NCBI GenBank assembly: GCA_934486875.1
Contig: CAKSPU010000010.1
Coordinates: 1-55,427 of the forward strand
From: an uncultured Oscillospiraceae bacterium
Lineage (GTDB): Bacteria; Bacillota; Clostridia; Oscillospirales; Ruminococcaceae
DNA: 55,427 bases
Reading direction: 5' to 3'
Shown: in pieces, positions 33,259-42,334 of the stretch
Position numbering within the stretch: position 1 is the first letter of the stretch
Layout: each line of letters opens with the position of its first letter
Position numbers and translations under genes: made by a program
Notes under the pieces: model-generated
What the model was told of the DNA's origin: nothing
What the model saw: only the letters and a program-made list of their open reading frames with translations
The model's database searches: none

Positions 33259-34145
33259 TGCTTGATTTTAAGGTCATTGAGCTTTCCGACAAGCCCTGGG
33301 TCGATAAGCTGCTGCAAATATCCGATTTCCGGGGCTGCGAATACTGCTTTGCAAACAATATGGCGTGGCGGAGAATGTACGGCACCAGGGTTACACGATA
33401 CAAGGACTTTTACATCTCCTGCTCCGAGTCGGAGGAGGGCATTTACTTCACCTTTCCCGCAGGCGGCGGCGATTATAAGGACGTTTTTACGGAGATGAAA
33501 AAATATTCCGAAGCAAAGGGTCACCCCTTGACGATAGGCTCGGTGACACCCGATAAATTCGGGCTTTTCGAGGAGCTTTTCCCCCGTGACAGCTATACTG
33601 TGGAATGTGATGAGGGGGACTGGGACTATGTTTACAATGTGTCCGACCTTGCAGAGCTTAAGGGCAAAAAATATCACGGCAAGCGAAATCATCTGAAAAA
33701 GCTCCTTGCTATGGACTATTCATATGCTCCCCTTGAAGAAAAGGACTTTGATGACTGCATCTCCTATGCGGTGCAGAGCTATAACCGTGACAGCGCCTAT
33801 GATGATCGCTCAAAGGTCTGCGAGCAGTTTGCAATAAACACCTATTTCGAGAATTTCCACGCTCTCGGTCTCACAGGCGGAGTGCTGATGGTAGGCGGAA
33901 AAATTGCGGCATTTACTATCGGTGAGCGGATAAACAGCGACACTCTCGGCGTTCACATCGAAAAAGCGGAGGCTGATATCGACGGCGCATATCCTGCCAT
34001 AAACCTGATGTTCTCATCATCGGCGGGAAAGGGCTTTTCCTACATCAACCGTGAGGAGGATCTTGGGATAGAGGGGCTCAGAAAAGCAAAGCGCTCATAT
34101 CACCCTGCCTTTATGATAGAAAAGCACACCATACATTTTAAATAA
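33258..34145 (+). CDS. DUF2156 / phosphatidylglycerol lysyltransferase C-terminal-like protein
   Basis: This 295-residue soluble protein is a GNAT-fold DUF2156 member. The N-terminal FRGCEYCFANNMAWRRMYGT, the central LKGKKYHGKRNHLKKL and the C-terminal YINREEDLGIEGLRKAKRS are typical. The family is related to aminoacyl-transferases that move amino acids from tRNA to lipids, but it lacks the membrane domain of MprF, so the acceptor is unknown. It overlaps the kinase gene by one base. Confidence 0.85.
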   Translation: MLDFKVIELSDKPWVDKLLQISDFRGCEYCFANNMAWRRMYGTRVTRYKDFYISCSESEEGIYFTFPAGGGDYKDVFTEMKKYSEAKGHPLTIGSVTPDKFGLFEELFPRDSYTVECDEGDWDYVYNVSDLAELKGKKYHGKRNHLKKLLAMDYSYAPLEEKDFDDCISYAVQSYNRDSAYDDRSKVCEQFAINTYFENFHALGLTGGVLMVGGKIAAFTIGERINSDTLGVHIEKAEADIDGAYPAINLMFSSSAGKGFSYINREEDLGIEGLRKAKRSYHPAFMIEKHTIHFK

Positions 34146-34159
34146 AAAGGAATGATAAT

Positions 34160-34702
34160 ATGATATACGTTTTTCTTGCACAGGGCTTTGAGGAGACCGA
34201 AGCCATTACACCCATTGATATGCTCCGCCGCTGCGGTAAGGAAGTCATTACCGTTGGCGTTACGGGCAAGGTCGTCACAGGAGCTCACAATATTCCCATT
34301 ACCTGCGACATCACAATTGACGAGACCGTTACGGACGGGCTTGAAATGATCGTCCTCCCCGGCGGAATGCCGGGAACGAAAAATCTTGCGGCGGATAAGT
34401 GTGTGAACGGACTCATCGCATATGCAAACAATAACGGGCTCCTTATCGGCGCTATCTGCGCTGCTCCCTCGATACTCGGGGGACTGGGACTTCTTGACGG
34501 TAAAAAGGCAGTCTGCTATCCGGGCTTTGAGAACGCTCTCAAGGGTGCGGCAGTTCTCACCGTTCCCGCTGTAAGAGACGGAAACATCATCACCGCAAGA
34601 GGTGCGGGAGCGGCTCTGGAATTTTCCGAAGAGCTCATAACCGCACTTTTTGACAGAAAAACCGCAGAGGAGCTGGCAGGAAATATAATATGGACAAAAT
34701 AA
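34160..34702 (+). CDS. DJ-1/PfpI family protein (YajL/ThiJ-like)
   Basis: This 180-residue protein has the DJ-1 catalytic set: Glu in GFEETEAITP (about 10-12) and the nucleophilic Cys in GAICAAPSIL (about 99), plus VLPGGMPG (about 66-73). The family includes protein/nucleotide deglycases and chaperones against oxidative and carbonyl stress; the exact activity is debated. It overlaps the start of the next gene by 13 bases in another frame, so coupling is likely. Confidence 0.9.
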   Translation: MIYVFLAQGFEETEAITPIDMLRRCGKEVITVGVTGKVVTGAHNIPITCDITIDETVTDGLEMIVLPGGMPGTKNLAADKCVNGLIAYANNNGLLIGAICAAPSILGGLGLLDGKKAVCYPGFENALKGAAVLTVPAVRDGNIITARGAGAALEFSEELITALFDRKTAEELAGNIIWTK

Positions 34703-35319
34703 TCCCTATGCCGTCGGAAAATGTGACCGACATAAGAGAATATAAAAAAGATCTGCGTGCGCAGTGCAAGGCTGTGCGGAACGATATGCCCCACGAGGTG
34801 AAGGCTCAGCGTGACGGCGGAATTTTCGAGAGGATAATATCAAGCTCCGCATATAAGCAGGCTTCAATAATACTTACCTATGTGTCCACCGACATTGAGG
34901 TGGATACATATGCCCTTATTCAAAAGGCTGTTGACGACAAAAAGCGTGTTGCCGTTCCGAAGTGCATTGACGGTACACGGGATATGGATTTTTACTTCAT
35001 AAAGGATCTGTCCGACCTTGAAAAAGGCTCGTTCGGCGTTATGGAGCCCGTTCCCGCAAGGTGCGTCAAGGCATATGCATTTGAGACCGCACTGTGCATT
35101 GTCCCCGGGCTTGCCTTTGATATGGCAGGGTTCAGGCTAGGCTACGGAAAGGGCTATTATGACCGATTCCTTTCGGCTCACCCGAGACTTGTGAAAATGG
35201 GCATATGCTACTGTGCCTGCACCTGCAATGAGCTTATCCACGGACGATATGACATTGGTGCGGATTACCTTGTAACGGAAAAATATCTGCGCAGGATACC
35301 AAGAGAAAGGAGGACGTGA
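34690..35319 (+). CDS. 5-formyltetrahydrofolate cyclo-ligase
   Basis: This ATP-dependent enzyme converts 5-formyl-THF to 5,10-methenyl-THF, returning stored folate to use. The 209-residue size fits. The family signature appears as FRLGYGKGYYDRFLS (about 147-161), with the N-terminal LRAQCKAVRNDM helix and IILTYVSTDIEVDT (about 56). ATG 34690 lies inside the end of the DJ-1 gene; an internal ATG at 34708 is possible. The next gene, mltG, begins 1 base after its stop. Confidence 0.92.
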   Translation: MDKIIPMPSENVTDIREYKKDLRAQCKAVRNDMPHEVKAQRDGGIFERIISSSAYKQASIILTYVSTDIEVDTYALIQKAVDDKKRVAVPKCIDGTRDMDFYFIKDLSDLEKGSFGVMEPVPARCVKAYAFETALCIVPGLAFDMAGFRLGYGKGYYDRFLSAHPRLVKMGICYCACTCNELIHGRYDIGADYLVTEKYLRRIPRERRT

Positions 35320-35320
35320 T

Positions 35321-36667
35321 ATGGACGACAAGGAATTTGACGCAATGCTTGACGATCTTACAAAAGAAAAAAACGGCGGTCCCGCACCCGATGATGATGC
35401 GGCGGAGCAGGCAGAAAATGCGGACAGTGAAGAAGCTGTCGATACAGCCTCGGAAGAGCCTGCCGATGATGAAATAGTGCTCTATGAGGACGACGGCTCG
35501 GAAGACGAAGAGCAGGAAGCCGATGATGACGGGGACGAACCCGACGATGAAGAAGCCCTTGAACAGGAGCGGCTCAGACTTAAGGAAAAGCGCAAAAGCA
35601 AGAAGCGCAAAAAAAAGACCCACGGCAGGCTTGTTTTTGCACTCATAATGGTAACGCTGGTGCTTTCCGTTGCAGTTCTCGGAGCGCTTGGCTTTATAGC
35701 GGTGGGCTCTGAGGTCCTGGGACTTGACCGCTCGGACACGGTCTTTTCCGTTGAGATACCCGAAAATTCGGGAACGGAGGCTATCGCCAATATCCTTGAA
35801 CAGGAGGGCATAATCGGAAATCCCACCCTGTTCAGAATAATCTCAAAGCTAAAGGGCGCAGACGGTACATACATCGCAGGAAGCCACAAGCTCAGCCCCA
35901 ATATGCCATACAGCGACCTTATCAAGACGCTTCAGGAGGAGGCTATCAACCCAAGGGAATTTGTGGACATCACCTTCCCCGAGGGAATACGCCTTGTTGA
36001 TGCGGCGGCAAAGCTTGAAGAAGCAAATGTTTGCAGCGCCGAGGAATTTATAAGGGTGTTCAATTCCAAGACCTTTGGTTTTGATTTTGAGGAGCACGTT
36101 GTTGTGAGCCCCAAGAAGCTCTACAAAATGGAGGGCTATTTCTTCCCCGATACATACCAGTTCTATCTTGAAGAGGACCCTGCAAACGTTGCAAAAAAGG
36201 TCTGCAAAAACTTTGAGTACAAGATAACTCCCGACCTTTACGGCCGTATGGAGGATATGGGTATGACCCTTGAAGAAACTCTCACCCTTGCGTCCATAGT
36301 TCAGCGTGAGGCGGGGGACAGCTACAATATGAAGCTTGTGGCATCGGTTTTTCACAACAGACTGAATGACCCCGACACATTCCCGCTTTTACAGTCCGAC
36401 CCCACAAGCAATTACGTAAAAGAGGTCATTATTCCAAATCTTGAGATATATTCGGAGTCCATATGCGATGCATATGACACCTACAAGGGCAGCGGACTTC
36501 CTCCCGGACCCATTTGCAGCCCCGGTCTTGATGCGATAGAAGCGGTGCTTTATCCGAGAGAGACGAATTACTATTATTTCTGCTCCGACCTTGAAACAGG
36601 CGAATTTTTCTACGCCGAGACCCTTGAGGAGCACGAAGCAAATCTTGTTGCGGCTCATCTTGCCTGA
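35321..36667 (+). CDS. mltG: Endolytic peptidoglycan transglycosylase
   Basis: This 448-residue protein is thought to cut nascent glycan strands and so set chain length. Residues 1-75 are very acidic, residues 78-98 very basic, and a transmembrane helix follows (about 102-125). The extracellular YceG/MltG domain comes after it, with ASIVQREAGD (catalytic Glu about 331) and LQSDPTSNY. The acidic N-terminal tail is long for the family. AGGAGGACGT precedes the ATG. It is followed by the U32 gene, an order also seen in Bacillus (yrrL, then yrrN/yrrO). Confidence 0.93.
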   Translation: MDDKEFDAMLDDLTKEKNGGPAPDDDAAEQAENADSEEAVDTASEEPADDEIVLYEDDGSEDEEQEADDDGDEPDDEEALEQERLRLKEKRKSKKRKKKTHGRLVFALIMVTLVLSVAVLGALGFIAVGSEVLGLDRSDTVFSVEIPENSGTEAIANILEQEGIIGNPTLFRIISKLKGADGTYIAGSHKLSPNMPYSDLIKTLQEEAINPREFVDITFPEGIRLVDAAAKLEEANVCSAEEFIRVFNSKTFGFDFEEHVVVSPKKLYKMEGYFFPDTYQFYLEEDPANVAKKVCKNFEYKITPDLYGRMEDMGMTLEETLTLASIVQREAGDSYNMKLVASVFHNRLNDPDTFPLLQSDPTSNYVKEVIIPNLEIYSESICDAYDTYKGSGLPPGPICSPGLDAIEAVLYPRETNYYYFCSDLETGEFFYAETLEEHEANLVAAHLA

Positions 36668-36695
36668 TGAACGCAGAAAGGATACTTTTAAATTT

Positions 36696-37925
36696 ATGGC
36701 ATATGAATATCTTGAGGTGCTTGCCCCCGCAGGGGACACCGAGCGCCTTGACGCAGCTCTTGATTTCGGCGCAGATGCGGTATATCTCGGCGGAACCGCA
36801 TTCGGAATGAGAGCGGGACCGAAAAACTTTGACGAAGCCGCACTGAAAGCAGCGGTGGACAAGTCCCACAGCAGGGGAGTGAAGGTATATCTCACCTGCA
36901 ACACCCTCCCCCGAAACAACGAGATACCGAGCTTTGAGGGCTTTATAAAATACGCTTGCGAATGCGGCGTTGACGCAGTTATCGTGGCTGACTTAGGGCT
37001 TATGTCCCTTATAAAAAAATACACCCCCGATATGGAGATCCATATGTCCACCCAGACGGGCATCGTGAATTATGTCACCGCCCGAGAGCTTTATGATATG
37101 GGTGCGAAAAGGGTGGTGCTTGCAAGAGAGCTGAGCCTTGACGAGGTTGCGGAGATACGTGCAAAGACCCCCAAGAATATGGAGATAGAGGTGTTCGTTC
37201 ACGGAGCGATGTGCGTTTCATTTTCGGGACGCTGCCTGCTTTCATCATATCTTGTGAACCGTGATGCTAACAGGGGACAGTGCGCACAGCCCTGCCGCTG
37301 GGGATATCATCTTATGGAGGAAAAGCGTGAGGGTCAGTATTTCCCCATATTTGAGGACGAAAAGGGAACATATATCCTGAACTCCAAGGATATGTGTATG
37401 ATAGATCACCTTGACAAGCTTGCCAAGGCAGGCGTTACGAGCCTTAAAATTGAGGGACGTGCAAAATCCGCATATTACGTTTCAGTCATCACAAATGCAT
37501 ACCGTATGGCAGCGGATATCCTGAAGAAAGACCCGGATAATTACGTGCTTCCCGACTATGTGCGTGAAGAGGTATTCAAGGTGAGCCACCGTGATTACTG
37601 CACAGGCTTTTTCTTCGGACACCCCTCCGAGTGCCGTCAGTATTACGAGGACAGCGGATATATCAGGGCATATGATGTCTGCGCCGTTGTTGACAAGTGC
37701 GAAAACGGACGGATATATGCCGAGCAGAGGAACAAATTTCTTGTGGGCGATGAGCTTGAAATTCTTGCTCCCTCACAGAGACCTGTTAAATACACAGTCA
37801 CAGAGATACAGAATGCCGAGGGCGAAAGCGTTGAAAACACCTGCCACGCAGCTATGAAATTTTCAATGCCGAATACCACAGGTATTGATTTTCCGCCCCG
37901 CTCCATAATCAGAAAAAAAGCATAA
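36696..37925 (+). CDS. U32 peptidase-family protein, probable tRNA uridine-34 hydroxylation factor (TrhP/YrrO-like)
   Basis: From ATG 36696 (AGAAAGGA upstream) it has 409 residues. It starts LEVLAPAGDTERLDAALDFGADAVYLGG, the family opening, and contains SFSGRCLLSSY (about 171), then CAQPCRW (about 193), then LKIEGRAKSAYYVSV (about 247). These Cys residues match the set that holds an iron-sulfur cluster in tRNA/rRNA hydroxylases. Its place behind mltG matches Bacillus yrrN/yrrO, which make 5-hydroxyuridine in tRNA. The protease label is probably historical. An upstream in-frame start inside mltG is rejected. Confidence 0.88.
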   Translation: MAYEYLEVLAPAGDTERLDAALDFGADAVYLGGTAFGMRAGPKNFDEAALKAAVDKSHSRGVKVYLTCNTLPRNNEIPSFEGFIKYACECGVDAVIVADLGLMSLIKKYTPDMEIHMSTQTGIVNYVTARELYDMGAKRVVLARELSLDEVAEIRAKTPKNMEIEVFVHGAMCVSFSGRCLLSSYLVNRDANRGQCAQPCRWGYHLMEEKREGQYFPIFEDEKGTYILNSKDMCMIDHLDKLAKAGVTSLKIEGRAKSAYYVSVITNAYRMAADILKKDPDNYVLPDYVREEVFKVSHRDYCTGFFFGHPSECRQYYEDSGYIRAYDVCAVVDKCENGRIYAEQRNKFLVGDELEILAPSQRPVKYTVTEIQNAEGESVENTCHAAMKFSMPNTTGIDFPPRSIIRKKA

Positions 37926-37931
37926 TTGTCA

Positions 37932-37974
37932 ATATCCCTCCCTGCGGCATATAATGCAGCGGAGGGATATTTTT
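37932..37974 (+). terminator. Hairpin that is both a possible terminator and a ribosome-site lock
   Basis: ATATCCCTCC (37932-37941) and GGAGGGATAT (37961-37970) are perfect complements, extended by CTGC/GCAG with one bulged C. TTTT follows, and the ATG of the next small gene comes directly after at 37975. The right arm contains the only ribosome site (GGAGGG) of that gene. So the stem can end the U32 transcript or hide the start of the next gene. Confidence 0.7.
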
Positions 37975-38295
37975 ATGGAGCTTGTAACTGTTTTGATCGT
38001 GGCGGTATTTGCGGCGGCAGCCCTTACGGAGTGCTTGTTCGGCTTTGCGTCCATACGTTCGGCAATGGCGCATAAAGAGGAACGGACGGTCATTCTCATT
38101 CCCGTGACCCGTGGAATGGAGGATATTGAATATATTCTGAGACAGGCGGCTAAAATGGCGGAGCGGTCGGACATTTACTGTCGGTGCATTATCTGCGATA
38201 TGGGTGCGGACAGGGAAACACTGGAGATATGCAGGCGGTTTGCGGAGGAGCACGGGGGATTTGAGATATCACGATATATGAAAAATCCATCTTGA
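37975..38295 (+). CDS. Small membrane-anchored hypothetical protein
   Basis: This 106-residue protein has an N-terminal hydrophobic helix (about 2-24) and then a soluble part with alternating strands and helices (RTVILIPVTRGMEDIEYILRQ, then CRCIICDMGADRETLEICRRF). This looks like half of a Rossmann-type fold, but I recognise no family. GGAGGG lies 8 bases upstream but within a hairpin. The stop codon overlaps the -35 box of the valS T-box promoter. Confidence 0.65.
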   Translation: MELVTVLIVAVFAAAALTECLFGFASIRSAMAHKEERTVILIPVTRGMEDIEYILRQAAKMAERSDIYCRCIICDMGADRETLEICRRFAEEHGGFEISRYMKNPS

Positions 38296-38571
38296 CAAAC
38301 CGAATGCCATATGCTATAATGAAAAAGTAATAAAAGCGATGATGGGGAGGAGTACGCATTTTTCCTTGCTCAGAGAAAAGACGGTTGGTGCGAGTCTTTG
38401 CATAAGGGCAGTGCGGAAGGTAGCCTCGGAGCTTCGGCGGCGAAATTACAAAAGTAGTTGTCGACGGTATTCCCCGTTACGGAATAATGAGTGCGCAGTT
38501 TTTCTGCGAATTCAGGTGGTACCACGGAATTTTCCGTCCTGAAGCTGTAGTCGGCTTCGGGGCGTTTTTTT
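38292..38571 (+). promoter_or_regulatory. Valine T-box riboswitch with promoter, upstream of valS
   Basis: TTGACA (38292-38297), 17 bases and TATAAT (38315-38320) form the promoter. In Stem I the GGTTGGTGCGAG signature is clear. The specifier is GTA (38420-38422) after GAAG. The core TTCAGGTGGTACCACGG is at 38511-38527. The terminator CCGTCCTGAAGC / GGCTTCGGGGCG plus seven T's ends at 38571. valS begins 44 bases later, so uncharged tRNA-Val should induce it. Confidence 0.95.
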
Positions 38572-38615
38572 ATGCTCCATATGCCGCATTTATATGGGAA
38601 AGGAATGGTCAAAAA

Positions 38616-41237
38616 GTGAAAAAAGAGCTTACAAAGGTTTATGACCCCAAAGAGGTCGAGGACAAAATTTACAAATTCTGGATGGACAACAACTGCTTCC
38701 GTGCAGAGGTGGATTCCAAAAAGAAGCCCTATACGATCGTTATCCCTCCTCCGAATATCACAGGTCAGCTCCATATGGGTCACGCACTTGACGAAACTCT
38801 TCAGGATATCCTTATCCGCTGGAAGAGAATGTCAGGCTACAGCGCACTGTGGCTCCCCGGAACCGATCACGCCGCTATCGCAACAGAGGCAAAGATAGTT
38901 GAGGCTATGCGCAAAGAGGGCGTTACCAAGGAGGACCTCGGCAGAGAGGGCTTTATGGAGCGTGCGTGGAAGTGGAAGGAACAGTACGGCGGACGTATCG
39001 TTGAACAGCTCAAAAAGCTGGGCTCCTCCTGCGACTGGTCAAGAGAGCGCTTCACAATGGACGAGGGCTGTTCCAAGGCTGTCAAGGAGGTTTTCGTAAA
39101 ATACTACGAAAAGGGTCTTATCTACAGAGGTGAGAGGATAGTCAACTGGTGTCCCCACTGCAAGACCACTCTTTCCGATGCCGAGGTAAACTATGAGGAT
39201 CAGGCAGGTCATTTCTGGCACCTGAGATATCCCCTTAAGGACGGCAGCGGCTATGTTGAGCTTGCTACCACCCGTCCCGAAACACTTCTCGGTGATACAG
39301 CCGTTGCGGTAAACCCCAACGATGAGCGCTACAAGGACATTGTTGGCAAGATGCTCGTTCTCCCTCTCGTAGGAAGAGAGATCCCCGTTGTTGCCGATGA
39401 ATATGTTGAAACAGACTTCGGAACAGGCGTTGTTAAGATAACTCCCGCCCACGACCCCAACGACTTTGAGGTCGGCAAGCGTCATAACCTCCCCATCATC
39501 AACGTTATGACCGATGATGCAAAGATAACCGACGATTATCCCGCATATGCAGGAATGGACAGATACGAGGCAAGAAAGAAGATAGTTGAAGATCTGGATA
39601 AGGGCGGATTCCTTGTAAAGATCGAGGATTACAGCCACAATGTGGGAACCTGCTACCGCTGCGGAACTACCGTTGAGCCCAAGGTATCAACTCAGTGGTT
39701 CGTAAAGATGAAGCCCCTTGCACAGCCTGCTATCGACGCTGTAAAGAACGGCGAGACAAAGTTCGTTCCCGAGCGTTTTGAAAAGACCTATTTCCACTGG
39801 TTGGAAAATATCCGTGACTGGTGCATCTCCCGTCAGATCTGGTGGGGTCATCAGATACCCGCATTCTACTGCGATGACTGCGGCGAAACTGTTGTTACAA
39901 AGGAAAACTCCGTAGTATGCCCCAAGTGCGGCAAGCCTATGAGACAGGATCCCGACACTCTCGACACCTGGTTCTCCTCCGCACTCTGGCCCTTCTCCAC
40001 ACTGGGCTGGCCCGACAATACCGAGGATCTCAAATACTTCTATCCCACAAACACCCTCGTTACAGGCTATGACATCATTTTCTTCTGGGTCATCAGAATG
40101 ATGTTCTCGGGTATCGAGAATATGGGCAAGCCTCCCTTTGACACCGTTCTTATCCACGGACTTGTAAGAGACTCCCAGGGCAGAAAGATGTCCAAGTCCC
40201 TCGGAAACGGCATTGACCCTCTGGAGGTAATTGACCGGTACGGCGCTGATGCACTCCGCTTTATGCTGGCAACAGGAAATGCTCCCGGAAATGATATGCG
40301 TTTCATTGAGGACAAGGTAAAGGCATCGAGAAACTTTGCAAACAAGCTCTGGAATGCATCGAGATTTGTCCTTATGAATCTTCCCGAGGACTTCAGGCTC
40401 ACAGGTCTCCCCGAAAACCTCACAGCTGAGGACAAGTGGGTAATAAGCAAGTTCAACACCCTTGCAGGGGAAGTTAATCAGAACCTTGAAGCCTTTGAGC
40501 TGGGCGTTGCCTGCCAGAAGCTTTATGACTTCATCTGGGACGTTTACTGCGACTGGTACATCGAGCTCACAAAGCCCCGTATCCAGGCAGGCGGCGAGAC
40601 TGCAAAGACAGCTCAGACCGTTCTCGTATGGGTAATGGAGGGAATGCTGAAGCTTCTCCACCCATTTATGCCCTACATTACTGAGGAGATCTGGTCTGCC
40701 GTATCCGACAGTGACAAGCCTGTAATGCTCTCCGATTTCCCCGTATTTGACGAAAAGCTCGTTTACAGGAAAGAAGAAGAGGACTTCGGCAAGATAATCG
40801 ACGCTATCAAGGCAGTGAGAAATATCCGCTCCGAGATGAACGTTGTTCCCTCTGTAAAGGCACAGCTCTTCATCGAGACAGCCGACAAGGACGTTTTCAA
40901 GGCAGGCGTTATGTTCTTCGAGAAGCTTGCTTCCGCATCTTCCGTTGAGATAGGCGACAGCTTTGATATCCCCGACGCTGTTACAGCCGTTACTCACTCC
41001 GCAAGAATTTTCATTCCTATGAGCGAGCTTGTTGACAAGGAAAAGGAGCTTGCACGTCTTAACAAGGAAAAGGCTTCCGTTCAGAAGGATATCGACTTCT
41101 CTCAGGGCAAGCTGAACAATGCAGGCTTTATGGCAAAGGCTCCCGAGAAGCAGATCGAAGCTGAAAAGGCAAAGCTTGCCAAGGCTCTTGAAAAGATGGA
41201 AAAGATAGAACAGTCCATCGCAGCATTTTCCAAGTAA
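38616..41237 (+). CDS. valS: Valyl-tRNA synthetase
   Basis: It charges tRNA-Val and edits mischarged threonine. From GTG 38616 (AAAGGA 11 bases upstream) it has 873 residues, the usual length. Motifs: PPPNITGQLHMGHALDE (HMGH, about 43-46), the editing-domain TTRPETLLGDTAVAVNP (about 214), KMSKSLGNGIDP (about 522), and a C-terminal coiled coil (about 805-870) that binds tRNA. An open frame back to 38487 runs through the T-box terminator and is rejected. Zinc-type CXXC pairs occur at about 420-440. Confidence 0.97.
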   Translation: MKKELTKVYDPKEVEDKIYKFWMDNNCFRAEVDSKKKPYTIVIPPPNITGQLHMGHALDETLQDILIRWKRMSGYSALWLPGTDHAAIATEAKIVEAMRKEGVTKEDLGREGFMERAWKWKEQYGGRIVEQLKKLGSSCDWSRERFTMDEGCSKAVKEVFVKYYEKGLIYRGERIVNWCPHCKTTLSDAEVNYEDQAGHFWHLRYPLKDGSGYVELATTRPETLLGDTAVAVNPNDERYKDIVGKMLVLPLVGREIPVVADEYVETDFGTGVVKITPAHDPNDFEVGKRHNLPIINVMTDDAKITDDYPAYAGMDRYEARKKIVEDLDKGGFLVKIEDYSHNVGTCYRCGTTVEPKVSTQWFVKMKPLAQPAIDAVKNGETKFVPERFEKTYFHWLENIRDWCISRQIWWGHQIPAFYCDDCGETVVTKENSVVCPKCGKPMRQDPDTLDTWFSSALWPFSTLGWPDNTEDLKYFYPTNTLVTGYDIIFFWVIRMMFSGIENMGKPPFDTVLIHGLVRDSQGRKMSKSLGNGIDPLEVIDRYGADALRFMLATGNAPGNDMRFIEDKVKASRNFANKLWNASRFVLMNLPEDFRLTGLPENLTAEDKWVISKFNTLAGEVNQNLEAFELGVACQKLYDFIWDVYCDWYIELTKPRIQAGGETAKTAQTVLVWVMEGMLKLLHPFMPYITEEIWSAVSDSDKPVMLSDFPVFDEKLVYRKEEEDFGKIIDAIKAVRNIRSEMNVVPSVKAQLFIETADKDVFKAGVMFFEKLASASSVEIGDSFDIPDAVTAVTHSARIFIPMSELVDKEKELARLNKEKASVQKDIDFSQGKLNNAGFMAKAPEKQIEAEKAKLAKALEKMEKIEQSIAAFSK

Positions 41238-41269
41238 TTAATAACGGCAAAAAACACATAAGCATCATT

Positions 41270-41306
41270 TCGGCGGCTCTCTCCCAAGGCACATTCGGAG
41301 GGAGCC
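41270..41306 (+). terminator. Stem after valS
   Basis: CGGCTCTCTCC and GGAGGGAGCCG can form an imperfect stem around a 12-base loop, about 35 bases after valS. Instead of a T-run it is followed at once by the repeat half-element at 41311, which may have replaced the terminator's T-tract. Confidence 0.5.
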
Positions 41307-41310
41307 GTAA

Positions 41311-41350
41311 TACTAATAACCAATAAAACTGTAGAAAAAAATCTTCGTAT
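41311..41350. repeat. Half copy of the family B palindromic element
   Basis: TACTAATAACCAATAAAACT, continuing GTAGAAAAAAATCTTCGTATG, matches the inverted right arm of the element at 25472-25571 almost base for base, but the second arm is missing. It is a truncated or solo end. Confidence 0.6.
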
Positions 41351-41401
41351 GCTTGATTTTTATAAGTGATATGGGAATGAAATTTGACAGGGGGAAAACA
41401 G

Positions 41402-42310
41402 ATGAATTTAACAAAAGAAACTCTTGACAGACTTTACAAAAAACAGAAAACAATGATGAGTGTGGGCTGGATAGTCACAATAGCGGTTATGGTCATAAAC
41501 GAAATGATAATGATATCGGTGCGTGGCACGGCTTCGGACACACCTACCCTTGTTCTTATAATTTTATTGACAGACATTATTCCGTTTGTCTACATAGGCT
41601 ATACACTGAAGGTCACCATTCCCGCCGGAAATATGGGGAATGTGCGTAAAGCCTTTAAGCTGCTCAGAAATGATTTTGCCTCGGACAATGCCGAAAATAC
41701 CCTTTACCGTTATCTTGGGCAGACATCAAAATATCCCGAAAAAATAAGGCTCACACTGCTTCTTGCGGACACTCTCACCATAAGGGGCAAGGCGAATGAA
41801 GCCTTACAGCTTTTGTATTCCGCCGACAGGAGCGGATTTGAAAAATACCCCGATATCGGAATGAGCTTTTATGGCGAGATAATCGACATTTACAGTATGA
41901 TAGGCGATAATGACAGCATTCTTCGGGCATATGAGGACGGCAGAGAATTTGTCGAAAAGGCGTGGGAGAAAAACTACAACTGCTGCGTGACCGCATTCGA
42001 GATAATGATAAGAGTGGAAAAGGCACGGGGAAATTATCGGAGGGCGCTTGACCTCAGGCTCATCAAAAATGAGTATGATAATCTGTTCAATTCAACAACG
42101 GGGGCTTCCGTTCAGGGAACACCTCTGAGCATATTTTTAAAGGGCTGCATATTTATGGATTCGGCAGAGCTTTTCTATCTCTGCGGCGACCTTGAAAATG
42201 CCGCAAAATATCTTGATATCGGAGGACCTATGCTTTCCGCAAGCGTGTCTTACACAAATAAGGCGAATGAGCTTTCGGAAAAAATAAGAGCCGCTTTTGC
42301 ACAGCGATAA
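41402..42310 (+). CDS. Hypothetical membrane protein with TPR-like region
   Basis: This 302-residue protein has two hydrophobic segments (about 20-38 and 48-68), followed by about 220 residues of helix pairs that look like TPR repeats (LLADTLTIRGKANEALQLLYSADR, then RGNYRRALDLRL, then YLCGDLENAAKYLD). It may act as a membrane-attached scaffold. The ATG at 41402 follows ACAGGGGGAAAACAG. It is 24 bases upstream of folC and likely shares its transcript. No named family recognised. Confidence 0.7.
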   Translation: MNLTKETLDRLYKKQKTMMSVGWIVTIAVMVINEMIMISVRGTASDTPTLVLIILLTDIIPFVYIGYTLKVTIPAGNMGNVRKAFKLLRNDFASDNAENTLYRYLGQTSKYPEKIRLTLLLADTLTIRGKANEALQLLYSADRSGFEKYPDIGMSFYGEIIDIYSMIGDNDSILRAYEDGREFVEKAWEKNYNCCVTAFEIMIRVEKARGNYRRALDLRLIKNEYDNLFNSTTGASVQGTPLSIFLKGCIFMDSAELFYLCGDLENAAKYLDIGGPMLSASVSYTNKANELSEKIRAAFAQR

Positions 42311-42334
42311 AAGTGCATTTTTGGAGGAATTATT

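Noticed and set aside
39687..40997. 436-residue open frame antisense to valS
   Set aside because: It is antisense to a certain gene with all synthetase motifs; its Cys/Leu/Val-rich content reflects codon bias of valS read backwards.
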